Notes: generated by a model not told the origin, from the sequence alone. Counted from the first letter of the stretch, positions 41,545-51,284 are shown. The stretch: 64,000 bases of DNA from an uncultured Pseudovibrio sp. (GCA_947496145.1 CANMBS010000032.1:1-64000), one strand, 5' to 3'. Made by a program: numbers and translations.

Positions 41545-42456
41545 ATGGTTCACCTTCACTTTGATAGAAAAATTGGAGGCCGTTATACTCAGATGGCTAC
41601 AGGCGACGGCGTCCCTGATGACCACAACGAATTTAATGTCGAGCTCACAACAGGTGCAGTAACAAAAGGTTACGCATACCGAGTTCGTCAGGGTCAATCA
41701 CCAACCGGAGATATGTACCATTGTCATAAGGGCGGAAACGTTTCCCAAAATAGACTTGATACTCGATTTCTGAAGCAGAACGCTGAGACACTCGGCGCAG
41801 CTGCCAATCCCGAATTTTATGATGCTGTTATGGCTTTGGCAGCAGCAGAGTATGCAGCACAAAAGAGGGTGAACATTCAGATCGCCCCGAAAGACTTGGA
41901 AACGCTTAAAGCGGCAAACTATAAACTCTGCTTTGCTAAGAAGGTATCTGGTCAGGAATTTAATGTGGTTTGGCAATCCTACCATGATTATCTGGTTTCC
42001 AATAATTTCTCGTGGGTACCTACCTATCAGTTATTTGGTAGCAATAGCTTCCAGAATAATCTGAATGTTAGCGTGAGCACCAATCAGGTTAATATCGGGT
42101 TAGGCCAGATTACCACTCTTGACGAGGCCGGTATTTTGGAAAAACCAAAAACTGGTGGTCCAGATGTCAGTGTTTCAATGCAAAATGACTTTGGCGACAT
42201 CCATCCAGGCATTAATCAACTTTCAACCGGTATTAGTGGCAATCAGGTAAGCACACCAATCTATGTTGCCCCTGAACCAGCTGTTAAAGGCGAAGTGTCA
42301 CTAACCCCGGTTGAGAAGGTTCTCGTCTGGTTTGAGCAGAACATCGAAACAGGGACCATGTTCAGCGATGCCCGTTCGAATGAGATCGAAATAGATCTCA
42401 CCGACTCAGCAGAAGAAACAAGGCTTTACACAGATCAGGGATGGAAAACACCTTAA
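41545..42456 (+). CDS. hypothetical beta-rich protein, 303 aa
   Basis: I do not recognise a named family. The start at 41545 follows AGAAAGGA with proper spacing. The protein begins MVHLHFDRKIGGRYTQMATG; a middle region about 120-190 (LKAANYKLCFAKKV, FSWVPTYQLFGSNSFQ, VNIGLGQITTLDEAGIL) is rich in aromatic and beta-strand residues and looks like a compact beta domain. The C-terminal third is acidic. There is no signal peptide and only one TM-like stretch could be argued, so it is probably cytoplasmic or exported by another route. It sits alone between an XRE regulator and valS, flanked by AT-rich DNA, and may be a horizontally acquired gene. Confidence 0.75.
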   Translation: MVHLHFDRKIGGRYTQMATGDGVPDDHNEFNVELTTGAVTKGYAYRVRQGQSPTGDMYHCHKGGNVSQNRLDTRFLKQNAETLGAAANPEFYDAVMALAAAEYAAQKRVNIQIAPKDLETLKAANYKLCFAKKVSGQEFNVVWQSYHDYLVSNNFSWVPTYQLFGSNSFQNNLNVSVSTNQVNIGLGQITTLDEAGILEKPKTGGPDVSVSMQNDFGDIHPGINQLSTGISGNQVSTPIYVAPEPAVKGEVSLTPVEKVLVWFEQNIETGTMFSDARSNEIEIDLTDSAEETRLYTDQGWKTP

Positions 42457-42498
42457 GCCTGCCCCACCCTTCATTATGACCTTCCAATAAAATGCAAC

Positions 42499-42531
42499 GA
42501 CAAGGCCCGACAGTGTTGGGCCTTGTCATTT
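42499..42531 (+). terminator. terminator of the 303-aa hypothetical gene
   Basis: GACAAGGCCC and GGGCCTTGTC form a perfect 10-bp stem, followed by a weak ATTTG tail on the plus strand. Confidence 0.7.
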
Positions 42532-42578
42532 GAGTAAGCGGCTCCCCCTGTAACTATGACAGGCATTACTCACCCCTA

Positions 42579-42608
42579 ATAAAAACGCAGCCCCGAAGAG
42601 CCGCGTCT
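42579..42608 (-). terminator. intrinsic terminator of valS
   Basis: On the minus strand ACGCGGCTC-TTCG-GGGCTGCGT is followed by TTTTTATT, 27 bases after the valS stop codon. Confidence 0.85.
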
Positions 42609-42634
42609 TAAATAAACAAGCAAGTACGAAAAGC

Positions 42635-45472
42635 TTAGCCAAGCGCTGCAAGGCGCTCCAGAGCGGCTTCCATCTTTTCCTTGCGCTCTGCAAGTTCAAC
42701 CACTTTTTCCTTTTCAGCGGCAACAACGTCTTCCGGTGCTTTAGCAAGGAAGCGTTCGTTTTCCAGCTTCTTGGAAATCTTGGTCAGCTCACCAACGATC
42801 TTGTCCAAAGACTTACCAAGGCGCGCCTTTTCCGCATCCAGATCAATAACGCCAGCCAGCGGCAGACAAACAGTTGCTTCCCCAACAACGATCTGAGCAG
42901 ACCCCTGAGGAATTTCATCAGCAGTCGCCACGCTCTCAGCACGCGCATTTTTGATGATCGCCGCCTCATGGATTTCCAGACGCGCCTTGGTTTGCTCAGA
43001 AGCGCCGCAAAGCACAACAGGAACCTTAGCACCAGCAGGAACATTCATTTCAGAGCGTACCGAACGGATCTGAAGGATCATGTCAATCAGCCAGTTGATT
43101 TCAGCAGCCGCGTCCTCATCTTCTCCAATCGGCGCAGGCCAGGAAGACAGCACAAGCATGTCGTCACGCTGAGAGCCAGCAGATTCAGCAGTGCGCTGCC
43201 ACAGCTCTTCGGTAATGAACGGCATGAACGGATGCAACAGCTTCAGAATTTCATCACGAACCCACGCAGTGGTCGCACGAACTTCCGCCTTAGCCTCTTC
43301 ATCATCGCTGTAGAAAATCGGCTTGGTCAGCTCCACGTACCAGTCACAGAAGGTGTTCCAGACAAAGCGGTAAGCACTGCCAGCAGCATCGTTGAAGCGG
43401 TAAGTGTCAACTGCCTCGGAAACCTCACGGATAGCGCGGCTGGTTTCCGTCACAATCCAGCGGTTCACAGTCTGCTTGACCAATGCCGGATCAAAACCCT
43501 CGACCGAATGACACTCATTCATTTCCGCAAAGCGGCAAACGTTCCAGAGCTTAGTCGCAAAGTTGCGGTAACCAGCAACACGGGAGGTAGACATTTTAAC
43601 GTCACGGCCCTGTGCAGCCATCGCCGCCAGAGTAAAGCGCAGCGCATCGGTACCGTATTCATCCATCAGCTCCAGAGGGTCAATCACATTGCCCTTGGAC
43701 TTGGACATCTTAGCGCCCTTCTCATCACGGATAAGCGCATGCATGTAAACCGTATGGAACGGCTCTGTCTTCATAAAGTGGTTGCCCATCATTATCATCC
43801 GCGCAACCCAGAAGAAGATGATGTCAAAACCGGTTGAAAGAACAGATGTCGGATAATAGCGCGCAAGCTCAGCGGTTTTATCGGGCCAGCCCATGGTAGA
43901 GAACGGCCACAAAGCGGACGAGAACCACGTGTCCAGAACGTCTTCATCGCGGTACATGGCAACAAAGTCCGCGTCGCCTGTATCATGTGCCGCCAGAGCG
44001 TCATTCTGCTCCATCAGCTTAACAGGTTTGCCGTAAAACTCAGCCGCTGCCGCCAGAGCTTCCTCCTCCGTTTTTTCAACGAAGAACTTGCCTTCCGGGC
44101 CATACCATGCAGGAATACGATGCCCCCACCACAACTGACGGGAAATACACCACGGCTGAATGTTCTCCATCCACTCATAGTAAGTCTTATCCCAGTTGGA
44201 TGGTACGAACTTGATGCGCCCTTCACGAACAGAGGCAATCGCAGGCTGAGCCAGTGTTTCAGCATCAACATACCACTGATCAGTCAGCATAGGCTCAATC
44301 GGCACGCCGCCACGGTCGCCATGTGGAACCATGTTCATATGGTCCACAACCTCATCAAGCAGACCTTTTTCGTCCAGCATGGACACGATCAGCTTACGTG
44401 CCGCAAAACGTTCAACACCCTCAAGAGCCTCAAGGGTCTGCGTCAGCTCATCGCTCATCTCCAGACCATCCATAAAGCCTTCCGCCTCACGCAGAATAAT
44501 ATTGGCTTCACGGTCCATGACGGAAATCTGCGCAAGCTTATGGCGCTTACCGATATCAAAGTCATTGAAATCGTGCGCAGGCGTAACCTTCATCGCGCCT
44601 GTACCGGTTTCAAGATCAACATAATCATCTGCAATGATCGGAATACGGCGGCCAACCAGCGGCAGAATAATGTCTTTGCCCTGCAACTCTTTAAAGCGCT
44701 CATCATCAGGATGAACGATAACAGCCGTATCACCCAGCATGGTTTCCGGGCGCGTGGTCGCAATCACAATGTAATTGCGGGTCTCAAACTCCGTTGCCTT
44801 GCCGTCGTCGTCAAACGCAACCGGATGCTGGTATGTTACACCATCCGCCAGCGGATAGCGGAAATGCCACATGTTGCCCTGCATTTCCTTCTGCTCAACT
44901 TCCAGATCGGAAATTGCAGTCAGAAGCTTAGGGTCCCAGTTCACAAGGCGCTTGTCCTTGTAAATCAGGTTCTCTTTGTAAAGAGAGACAAAGACTTCCA
45001 GAACGGCCTTGGACAGGCCCTCATCCATGGTGAAACGCTCGCGGGACCAGTCACAGGACGCACCAAGGCGCTTGAGCTGGTTAAAGATCATCCCGCCGGA
45101 CTCACCTTTCCACTTCCAGACCCGCTCAATAAATCCTTCACGGCCCAGATCGCGGCGTGTCACATTGCTGTTTTCGGCAGCCATCTGGCGCTCAACAACC
45201 ATCTGCGTCGCAATGCCCGCATGATCCATGCCCGGCTGCCATAAAACATCACGGCCTTTCATGCGCTGATAGCGAACCATAATGTCCTGCAGGGTGTTGT
45301 TCAGCGCGTGGCCCATATGCAAGGAGCCTGTCACATTTGGCGGCGGAATCACGATGGAGTAGGTCGCAGCACCATCTTCTGCGCCCGCACCTGCCTTAAA
45401 GGCTTCTGCCTGTTCCCAGGCCTCGTAAATCCGCGGCTCAACGGAGGCCGCCTCATATGTTTTATCCAGCAT
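42635..45472 (-). CDS. valS: valyl-tRNA synthetase
   Basis: ValS charges tRNA-Val and edits mischarged Thr. The 945-aa class I synthetase has the HIGH-type motif PPPNVTGSLHMGHAL at about 43-57, the inserted CP1 editing domain (about 190-420), the KMSKS motif KMSKSKGNVIDP near residue 580, and a C-terminal coiled coil rich in Glu/Lys. The pcm-tolC-popZ-valS order on the minus strand is common in Hyphomicrobiales. Confidence 0.98.
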   Translation of the reverse strand: MLDKTYEAASVEPRIYEAWEQAEAFKAGAGAEDGAATYSIVIPPPNVTGSLHMGHALNNTLQDIMVRYQRMKGRDVLWQPGMDHAGIATQMVVERQMAAENSNVTRRDLGREGFIERVWKWKGESGGMIFNQLKRLGASCDWSRERFTMDEGLSKAVLEVFVSLYKENLIYKDKRLVNWDPKLLTAISDLEVEQKEMQGNMWHFRYPLADGVTYQHPVAFDDDGKATEFETRNYIVIATTRPETMLGDTAVIVHPDDERFKELQGKDIILPLVGRRIPIIADDYVDLETGTGAMKVTPAHDFNDFDIGKRHKLAQISVMDREANIILREAEGFMDGLEMSDELTQTLEALEGVERFAARKLIVSMLDEKGLLDEVVDHMNMVPHGDRGGVPIEPMLTDQWYVDAETLAQPAIASVREGRIKFVPSNWDKTYYEWMENIQPWCISRQLWWGHRIPAWYGPEGKFFVEKTEEEALAAAAEFYGKPVKLMEQNDALAAHDTGDADFVAMYRDEDVLDTWFSSALWPFSTMGWPDKTAELARYYPTSVLSTGFDIIFFWVARMIMMGNHFMKTEPFHTVYMHALIRDEKGAKMSKSKGNVIDPLELMDEYGTDALRFTLAAMAAQGRDVKMSTSRVAGYRNFATKLWNVCRFAEMNECHSVEGFDPALVKQTVNRWIVTETSRAIREVSEAVDTYRFNDAAGSAYRFVWNTFCDWYVELTKPIFYSDDEEAKAEVRATTAWVRDEILKLLHPFMPFITEELWQRTAESAGSQRDDMLVLSSWPAPIGEDEDAAAEINWLIDMILQIRSVRSEMNVPAGAKVPVVLCGASEQTKARLEIHEAAIIKNARAESVATADEIPQGSAQIVVGEATVCLPLAGVIDLDAEKARLGKSLDKIVGELTKISKKLENERFLAKAPEDVVAAEKEKVVELAERKEKMEAALERLAALG

Positions 45473-45567
45473 ACCTAAAGCTCTTCCACTTATGGAGTTT
45501 GTCTGGTGTAAATCGGATGCACTCGCCTAAGTCAACCTCTCATAGGGCCGACGGGCATATTTGCGCG

Positions 45568-45600
45568 ACAAATACCCAAACGGCCCACACCAACGGGCCG
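45568..45600 (-). terminator. probable terminator of popZ
   Basis: On the minus strand CGGCCC-GTTGGTGT-GGGCCG is followed by TTTGGGTATTTG, in the gap between popZ and valS. The tail is T-rich but not perfect. Confidence 0.55.
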
Positions 45601-45673
45601 CTCTTCTGGTATTTTTCCGGAAATATTGTGAGAAAATGAACCAGAGGAACAAGCTCCCTCCGGTCCCTGATCG

Positions 45674-46327
45674 TTATTTGCGCGAGATACGATCAATCTC
45701 CTGACGCACCAGCCGCTCCACCACACTTGGCAGATGCTGGTCGAGCCAGTTTTTCAGCATTGGACGCAGCATCTCAGCCACCAGGTCTTCCAGCGTACGC
45801 GCGTTCTTGGACAGCACCGTATTTGCAAGACCATTAAATGCATTGGAGACAACCTGATCGGTTGCATTGGAAATCAGCGTCTCCGCGTCTTCACCAACAG
45901 CCGCTTTTGTCGGCTCCAGAAGGTCATCCTGATCAGCAGCACTAAGCCCGAAAGCTTCAGGACCCGGCTGATCAAGGAACGCAACATCGCTTCCAGCGTC
46001 CTTGACATCCTCATCAAGCCCTTCAACGATTTTCAAAGACGATGTTTTCTCATCAATCTTCTCGTCCTGCGTGAGCTCTAAAACCTCGTCCTCTGCCTCC
46101 TCACCCTTTTCAGGCTCAGGTGCAATAACAGGCTCCAGCTCTGCTGGTGCATCATCAAACAGCTTGTCGAGATCATCCTGCGACAGCTCACGGCCTGCTT
46201 CTTCATCACTTAATGCAGCATCCGTCATTTGCTTTGCGCCACTTGCTTCATCATCCGAAATAATCTTGCGGATTGAACTCAGGATGTCCTCCATGGAAGG
46301 CTCGTTACCCTGTGAAACAGCTCCCAT
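45674..46327 (-). CDS. popZ: polar organizing protein PopZ (DUF2497)
   Basis: PopZ forms polar condensates that anchor the centromere and cell-cycle regulators in alphaproteobacteria. The 217-aa protein has the family layout: an N-terminal helix EPSMEDILSSIRKIISDDE, a long acidic Pro/Glu/Asp-rich disordered middle (about 30-145), and a C-terminal oligomerisation region (TLEDLVAEMLRPMLKNWLDQ and VVERLVRQEIDRIS). It is downstream of tolC on the same strand, as usual for this gene group. Confidence 0.92.
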   Translation of the reverse strand: MGAVSQGNEPSMEDILSSIRKIISDDEASGAKQMTDAALSDEEAGRELSQDDLDKLFDDAPAELEPVIAPEPEKGEEAEDEVLELTQDEKIDEKTSSLKIVEGLDEDVKDAGSDVAFLDQPGPEAFGLSAADQDDLLEPTKAAVGEDAETLISNATDQVVSNAFNGLANTVLSKNARTLEDLVAEMLRPMLKNWLDQHLPSVVERLVRQEIDRISRK

Positions 46328-46491
46328 GTACGTACTCCACTTCTACTCGTGTCAAATCCGCCGGTACTCCGACTCAGTTAATTAATAAATACTTACTCAA
46401 ATATAAGAGGAAAGCCGCTTTAACTGACAGAGGACCAGCCCGCAAAATTGAAATTCCCACAAGGAAAACTCTCTCAGCAATGAGCACCCAA

Positions 46492-46519
46492 TAAAAAAGG
46501 GAGCATAAAGCCCCCTTTC
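46492..46519 (-). terminator. intrinsic terminator of tolC
   Basis: On the minus strand AAAGGGGGC-TTTAT-GCTCCCTTT (one G-U) is followed by TTTATT, 24 bases after the tolC stop. Confidence 0.85.
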
Positions 46520-46543
46520 GAAAAATCTATAAGCGCTGGCGCA

Positions 46544-47911
46544 TCAGCGTCCATCAGGAGTACGCAGACCAATCCACTTATCGCGAACCTGACGATAATG
46601 CTCTGTTGGATCATAACGCTGACCTTTAAGAGCAAGACTGTCAAAGTCCAGACGCCCCACTGAAGACAATACGGAATAAGCAGCAACAACCCGGTCACGC
46701 TGCGCCGTCACCAGTGTCACACGCGCATCAACCAGATCACTGTTGGTATTCAGAACATCAAGTGTAGTCCGCTGACCCACACGCTGCTCTTCAATCACAC
46801 CTTCCAAAGCCAGACGAGCCGCAGCAACCTGCGCTTCGGCTGCCGTAATGGACGCGATAGATGCATTGAGCTGCCCCCATGTGGAGATCGCCTGTGCACG
46901 AATACCATCCCGGTTCACATCTACGAGAATCTGGGTACGACCCAAATCTTCCTTCGCCTGACGCACCGCAGAATATTCACTACCGCTTTGATAAATCGGC
47001 ACAGTGATGCGCCCAAAAATAGAGGCTTCCCTGTTTCGCTCACCCTGCACGCCCGGCAGGTTCGTATCCGAATAAGACAGTGTACCCTGCAAATCAGCCG
47101 ACGGCAGCAAAACACCTTCAGCCGTCTTCACAGCAAACTGCGCTGCATCAACCAGAAACTGCGCACTTTGAATAGCAGGATGCTCGTCCTGACCAATCGT
47201 AATTGCAGCAGAAACTGATTTTGGCAGCAAACTGGTAATATTCGTGCGAGCACTCAGATTTTTAGGATCAATCCCGATCACCTGACGGAAAATCGCACGA
47301 CTTGTATTCAGGTTAGCCAGCGCCGTGTTCAGTGAAGACTGCGAGCGTGCACGTCCGGCTTCCGCCTGCGCTACATCTGTACGAGTACCTTCACCCACTT
47401 CAAAACGGTCTTTAGAAGACCGGACCAGCTCTTCCTGAAACTTCAGATCACTGCGACGCAGGGACACCAGAGCCGTATCGCGAATCACATCCATATAGGA
47501 GGTCGCTGCCTGAAGCAGAGCCGTCTGTTCCGCTGTGCGCAGATCTTCGCGCTGAGCACGTACAATCGATTCTGCCTGACGTGTTGAATTCACCGTGCGA
47601 AAGCCACGAAACAATGGCTGTGTTACCTGCACTTGTGCGGAGTACTGGTTATGCTTCAGAAACTGCCCGCTGGTATCCCGCCATCGATACCCCAGAGTTC
47701 CACTGGCAATAACGGAAGGACGCCAGCCTGCTAATGCCTGTGGCACGCCTTCATCTGTTGCACGAAGCTGCGCGCGTGATGCGTTTAATGTCGGGTTATT
47801 CTGATAGGTGGCAGCCAGTGCCTCTTTTATGGTAAGAGCACTCGCGCCTTCAGCACTTACAAGTATTCCGACTACTGCAACTGCACCCGCTAACGTTTTT
47901 CGAGAAACCAC
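46544..47911 (-). CDS. tolC: TolC family outer membrane channel
   Basis: The 455-aa protein has a signal peptide (residues 1-25, ending GASA-L) and two outer-membrane efflux repeats of about 190 residues with long coiled helices, e.g. QAEAGRARSQSSLNTALANL and RTTLDVLNTNSDLVDARVTL. TolC trimers form the outer-membrane tunnel for type I secretion and drug efflux pumps. Its place between pcm and popZ is conserved. Confidence 0.95.
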   Translation of the reverse strand: MVSRKTLAGAVAVVGILVSAEGASALTIKEALAATYQNNPTLNASRAQLRATDEGVPQALAGWRPSVIASGTLGYRWRDTSGQFLKHNQYSAQVQVTQPLFRGFRTVNSTRQAESIVRAQREDLRTAEQTALLQAATSYMDVIRDTALVSLRRSDLKFQEELVRSSKDRFEVGEGTRTDVAQAEAGRARSQSSLNTALANLNTSRAIFRQVIGIDPKNLSARTNITSLLPKSVSAAITIGQDEHPAIQSAQFLVDAAQFAVKTAEGVLLPSADLQGTLSYSDTNLPGVQGERNREASIFGRITVPIYQSGSEYSAVRQAKEDLGRTQILVDVNRDGIRAQAISTWGQLNASIASITAAEAQVAAARLALEGVIEEQRVGQRTTLDVLNTNSDLVDARVTLVTAQRDRVVAAYSVLSSVGRLDFDSLALKGQRYDPTEHYRQVRDKWIGLRTPDGR

Positions 47912-48310
47912 TTTTTATGCCTCAAACAAGGGTCAATCTTACGAACCGCAAACCCAACACACTAACACCAAAATATATAACTTATCCGGTGTTTCCCAAA
48001 ACCAGTGATCAAACCGGTTTCAGAAAATAAATCTATACTGCGACGAACCAGCAACATCTCATCAGTAAAAGTCGCGAGGCTTGCCACAGGATATCTTTCC
48101 CCGCACGCACACTAATCGAACCATTAAGATTTTACTACCATTTTTTCACCCCTTGATTGAAGCGTGGATATCTTTGCAAGGCCCCAGAAAACTGCGTATG
48201 CCCTTATTTTCCCTCAGTTAACCGCCTCAAAACCGTAACGTCCCCCTCGCTAAAACCCGCTGAGTTGTAATCTGCATCACGAAACCGTAAGCAGGAGTTT
48301 CCCCGCGTCA
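47912..48310. other. gap between tolC and pcm
   Basis: No gene is seen in these ~400 bases; they hold the tolC upstream region. AT-rich stretches occur near 47960 and 48130, but no confident promoter pair is picked. Confidence 0.5.
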
Positions 48311-48341
48311 AAGAAAAAGGGCAAGAGTCGCCTCTTGCCCC
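48311..48341 (-). terminator. intrinsic terminator of pcm
   Basis: On the minus strand GGGCAAGAGG-CG-ACTCTTGCCC is followed by TTTTTCTTT, directly after the pcm stop codon. Confidence 0.92.
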
Positions 48342-48370
48342 GTCACAAACTCGTAAATCTGGCGGATATC

Positions 48371-49030
48371 TTAAAACTCAAAGACCTCAGGTTTCCTGAA
48401 ACCGGGCAGTGCGCTTGCATGGGCATTAAACGCAAAGCGAGCGCTCACATTATCGTCCGTCCTGGTGTAAAGTTTTGCAACACCTGCATTACTTTCCCCC
48501 TCAACCACAACCAGACGTCCGCGGTCTTTAAGTTGCGCCACCAGCCCTTCTGGCAACACATCAACGGACCCGTTCATCAGGATCACGTCATAAGGGGCGT
48601 CCGCCTCATATCCTTGCGCCAGATCCCCATCAATCACGGCAGCATTTTCAATACCAAGTTGCTCCAGATTTGCAGAAGCCGCTTCAGACAACGCCACATC
48701 AACCTCAAGGCCAACAACAGCCTCCGCCAGATGAGACACGACCGCAACGCCATAACCAGAGGCAGCACCAACGACCAGTACCACATCCTTTGCAGTAATA
48801 TCCGCAAGCTGAACCAGACGACCAAAAATGTGCGGCTTGAGCATCTTGCGCTCACCCCTGTCATCCACCGCCACATCCTCATCAATATAAGCCAGCTCTT
48901 GAAGGTGGTCTGGAACAAATTTCTCGCGTGGAACGTTCCCCATCGCATCGATAATGCGCAGATCCGTAATATCATTGGTCCGCAGCTGATTATCGACCAT
49001 CAATTTTCTTTGTTCCGCGAAGTTGACCAT
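48371..49030 (-). CDS. pcm: protein-L-isoaspartate O-methyltransferase family protein
   Basis: The 219-aa protein begins MVNFAEQRKLMVDNQLRTNDI and has the SAM-binding motif VVLVVGAASGYGVAVVSHLA near residue 80, typical of the PCMT family that repairs isoaspartate residues. Alphaproteobacterial members before tolC are diverged, so activity is not certain. The start at 49030 has GAGG five bases upstream; a longer frame to 49102 is unlikely to be translated. Confidence 0.9.
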   Translation of the reverse strand: MVNFAEQRKLMVDNQLRTNDITDLRIIDAMGNVPREKFVPDHLQELAYIDEDVAVDDRGERKMLKPHIFGRLVQLADITAKDVVLVVGAASGYGVAVVSHLAEAVVGLEVDVALSEAASANLEQLGIENAAVIDGDLAQGYEADAPYDVILMNGSVDVLPEGLVAQLKDRGRLVVVEGESNAGVAKLYTRTDDNVSARFAFNAHASALPGFRKPEVFEF

Positions 49031-49334
49031 CCTGTCCTCACTATCCTGCAAGATTCTTTGGCTGAGAAATATCGCTGTACCGCAACAAACACAAGCTGCC
49101 ATATCCGTAAAAATAGACAGTACCCTCTACTGATTTCGCTTTTTCAAAGACAGAAAGGACATTTTGATCTGTGTTTCTCCGCAAAAACTACTTAAGACGA
49201 ATTAGCTAATTTTGCGACCACTCCGTTAAACCCCATAAATTTCGGTGTTTTACACAAGAGTGATCGTGGAAACTGAATTTGCCCGCTTGACTATCCGCCC
49301 CAAATATCAGAAAAGCCCTCTCACACCACAGCGG

Positions 49335-49408
49335 GGCCTCTTGGCGGAGTGGTGACGCAGCGGATTGCAAATCCGTGTACGCCGGTTCGATTCCGGCAGA
49401 GGCCTCCA
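49335..49408 (+). tRNA. tRNA-Cys (anticodon GCA)
   Basis: The acceptor GGCCTCT pairs with AGAGGCC, the anticodon loop TTGCAAA gives GCA, the T arm is GGTTCGATTCC, and the discriminator T is followed by an encoded CCA at 49406-49408. The gene marks the end of the core region; accessory DNA starts immediately downstream, consistent with use as an integration site. Confidence 0.96.
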
Positions 49409-49749
49409 CTACTTTTCCCTATACATTGTTATTGCAGTTCTTTTCGTGATGGGTTCAAGGTGAGGGATTCTTGCCCACAAAATTGCACCTGCAACTCTCC
49501 TAAAATGCTTACCAGAAGAGACCAGTTGGAGCCTAAGCAACGGAAGAGCACCCAGTCAGACTGACGGAGAGACAGAGATTCCCAAACAGGCAACTTACAC
49601 TGGGTCGTAATTCATATTTCATAATATAATACAATATTTTATGTTGAATTCAGCAACCCTTAAAGCACCTCACAAACACCGAGGTGCTATGTAGTTTGTT
49701 ATGTAATTATGCGCTAAGCATATGTTATCAAAATTCCATCACTTGATCC
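49409..49749. other. AT-rich gap after tRNA-Cys
   Basis: No gene is supported. The stretch 49610-49740 is notably AT-rich compared with the core region. Confidence 0.5.
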
Positions 49750-50028
49750 GTGCCCTCAGATGAAGGTAGTAAGTTTGAAGAGAGCAACGAACGAGGAAAA
49801 CAAGCAGTGGAAGGGCGTCTCGTTACATTGGCAGACCTAAGGGAACTCAACGCCCCTGTTCGCGCTCATTGCAATAACTGTTCAAGATCCGCCCATGTTC
49901 CTACTGACGGAATGCCTGAGAACACAATTGTAATTCATATTGCTCGGAAACTGCGTTATTCACGATGTGGATCAAAAAATGTTGGAACCCGGCCTTGTTA
50001 TCAGCATATGACACCGCCCTTTGATTGA
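49750..50028 (+). CDS. small zinc-ribbon-like hypothetical protein
   Basis: The 92-aa frame has a core VTLADLRELNAPVRAHCNNC and a second part ending RYSRCGSKNVGTRPCY, resembling short zinc-ribbon proteins common in Hyphomicrobiales that normally carry two CxxC pairs. Here the first pair is Cys41/Cys44, but the second has Tyr70 where a Cys would be expected before Cys73, so metal binding may be lost. It starts with GTG at 49750; an alternative GTG 19 codons later has GAGGA upstream. Function is unknown; it could be a decaying gene. Confidence 0.6.
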   Translation: MPSDEGSKFEESNERGKQAVEGRLVTLADLRELNAPVRAHCNNCSRSAHVPTDGMPENTIVIHIARKLRYSRCGSKNVGTRPCYQHMTPPFD

Positions 50029-50597
50029 ACGGCCATTAAAGTAAACTGCTATGCAGCCAAGCTTTAGTGTGTAGTGTCATCTGCTTCCGGCTCTTTAATA
50101 GGCATTGCTAGTGCATACGACCAATTGTTGACATTTGGGCGTTTATGGTGTGCACCTTGCCAGAGAGCACTTGCAGCTTCAGATTGCCCTCTCGACGTTC
50201 GTGATGGAGAACGGAAGCAAGTTTTTTTATGTAACATGTTCGTGTTCATGCCACCGACAACCTCGCCAGTCATTCCTACATGACCTTCACCAACCCAAGC
50301 ACTCCTACAGGTGTTCTGAACAGCCTCTATCTTGCGGAAGTTAGTTGAAATATCTCCCACGACTAATCCAGAATGTTTTCATTAGCGGGTGATCTTTATA
50401 ACACAAGTGTCCATCGGAGAAATGAACGTAGTTATTGCATGGCACACCGTATACATTCGCCGCCATTTCCGGTGACCAGGTTTCTTACGTTCCCATCGTG
50501 CATTCCTTAAAGCAATCTTCTAAACATGTTCTAGCGAGACTGACAGTTCACAGCTCTTGACCTTCTGTTTTTGGGTATAGACAGGCAAGCAAGGCAT
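50029..50597. other. gap without a confident gene
   Basis: A 98-codon minus frame (50360-50064) and shorter plus frames exist, but none shows a domain I recognise. The stretch could be the remnant of an insertion element or decayed gene next to the operon below. Confidence 0.4.
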
Positions 50598-51284
50598 TTA
50601 CCCTTTAAAGAGAAGTTTATCCCCTGTTCGACTATGAATTCGGGTAGCATTTTCTGGTGGGGGAAACGATTTGACAGCAAAGCGAAAGTCCGCACTCACA
50701 CGAGTGCTTGAGCCTTCATTCGCGACAGTTCCGTGAGACAGGCAACCACCATCAAAAATCAAAGCTTGCCCGTATTTTACCGGGACTGGCCGATAGTCAT
50801 GCCGGCCATAGTCGCTCTCAATCCAAAGTGAGTTTGCTTCGTTCACATCCACAAATGGCAACCATACATTGATTTGATCGAAGCGACCGGTCACCTGAAC
50901 ATCCGTATGCCAGGCACTGCAAGCTGGTGTGCCTGCAAGATGCACCCGCATTTCCGGGTGCATTGAATATGAAATGGTTCCACCAAAATGGGGTGCCAAT
51001 TCCTGCAGGATAAATTTGTGATAGAGCTTATAAAAGGGAGAGGTGTCAGATTGAGCCCGCATCTGGTCCCGAAGATACAAACTATCGCGACCAGAAAGCT
51101 GAGCAGGCTTTCCGTTTTTTAATTTAGCTCTCCGCCAAAACTCATGCAGTTTCTGGAGCGGGCTTCCCCAAAAGGCGTCACGCGCTAAAACTTGCGCAAA
51201 AGGATAGCACGTGACGTCATAGTTCAGGAACAGGAGCTTTCTGTCTCCATCAAAACCGCTTGTGTCCAATTTTGAATAGCGCAT
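50598..51284 (-). CDS. 2-oxoglutarate/Fe(II)-dependent oxygenase (phytanoyl-CoA dioxygenase-like)
   Basis: The 228-aa protein has the iron-binding facial triad in the expected order: His126 and Asp128 in SAWHTDVQ, and His184 in CLSHGTVANEG, followed by Arg195 in SSTR, a likely 2-oxoglutarate ligand. Enzymes of this fold hydroxylate, desaturate or epimerise substrates, including peptide natural products. It is the last gene of a four-gene operon, 27 bases after the methyltransferase fusion gene, which suggests it acts on the same substrate or pathway (inference). No signal peptide is present. Confidence 0.82.
   Translation of the reverse strand: MRYSKLDTSGFDGDRKLLFLNYDVTCYPFAQVLARDAFWGSPLQKLHEFWRRAKLKNGKPAQLSGRDSLYLRDQMRAQSDTSPFYKLYHKFILQELAPHFGGTISYSMHPEMRVHLAGTPACSAWHTDVQVTGRFDQINVWLPFVDVNEANSLWIESDYGRHDYRPVPVKYGQALIFDGGCLSHGTVANEGSSTRVSADFRFAVKSFPPPENATRIHSRTGDKLLFKG

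Noticed and set aside
43985-45244. 419-codon plus frame opposite valS
   Set aside because: Shadow of valS; no ribosome-binding site or recognised domain.
50064-50360. 98-codon minus frame near the operon end
   Set aside because: No domain recognised; overlapping plus frames are equally open. Kept only as possible remnant.
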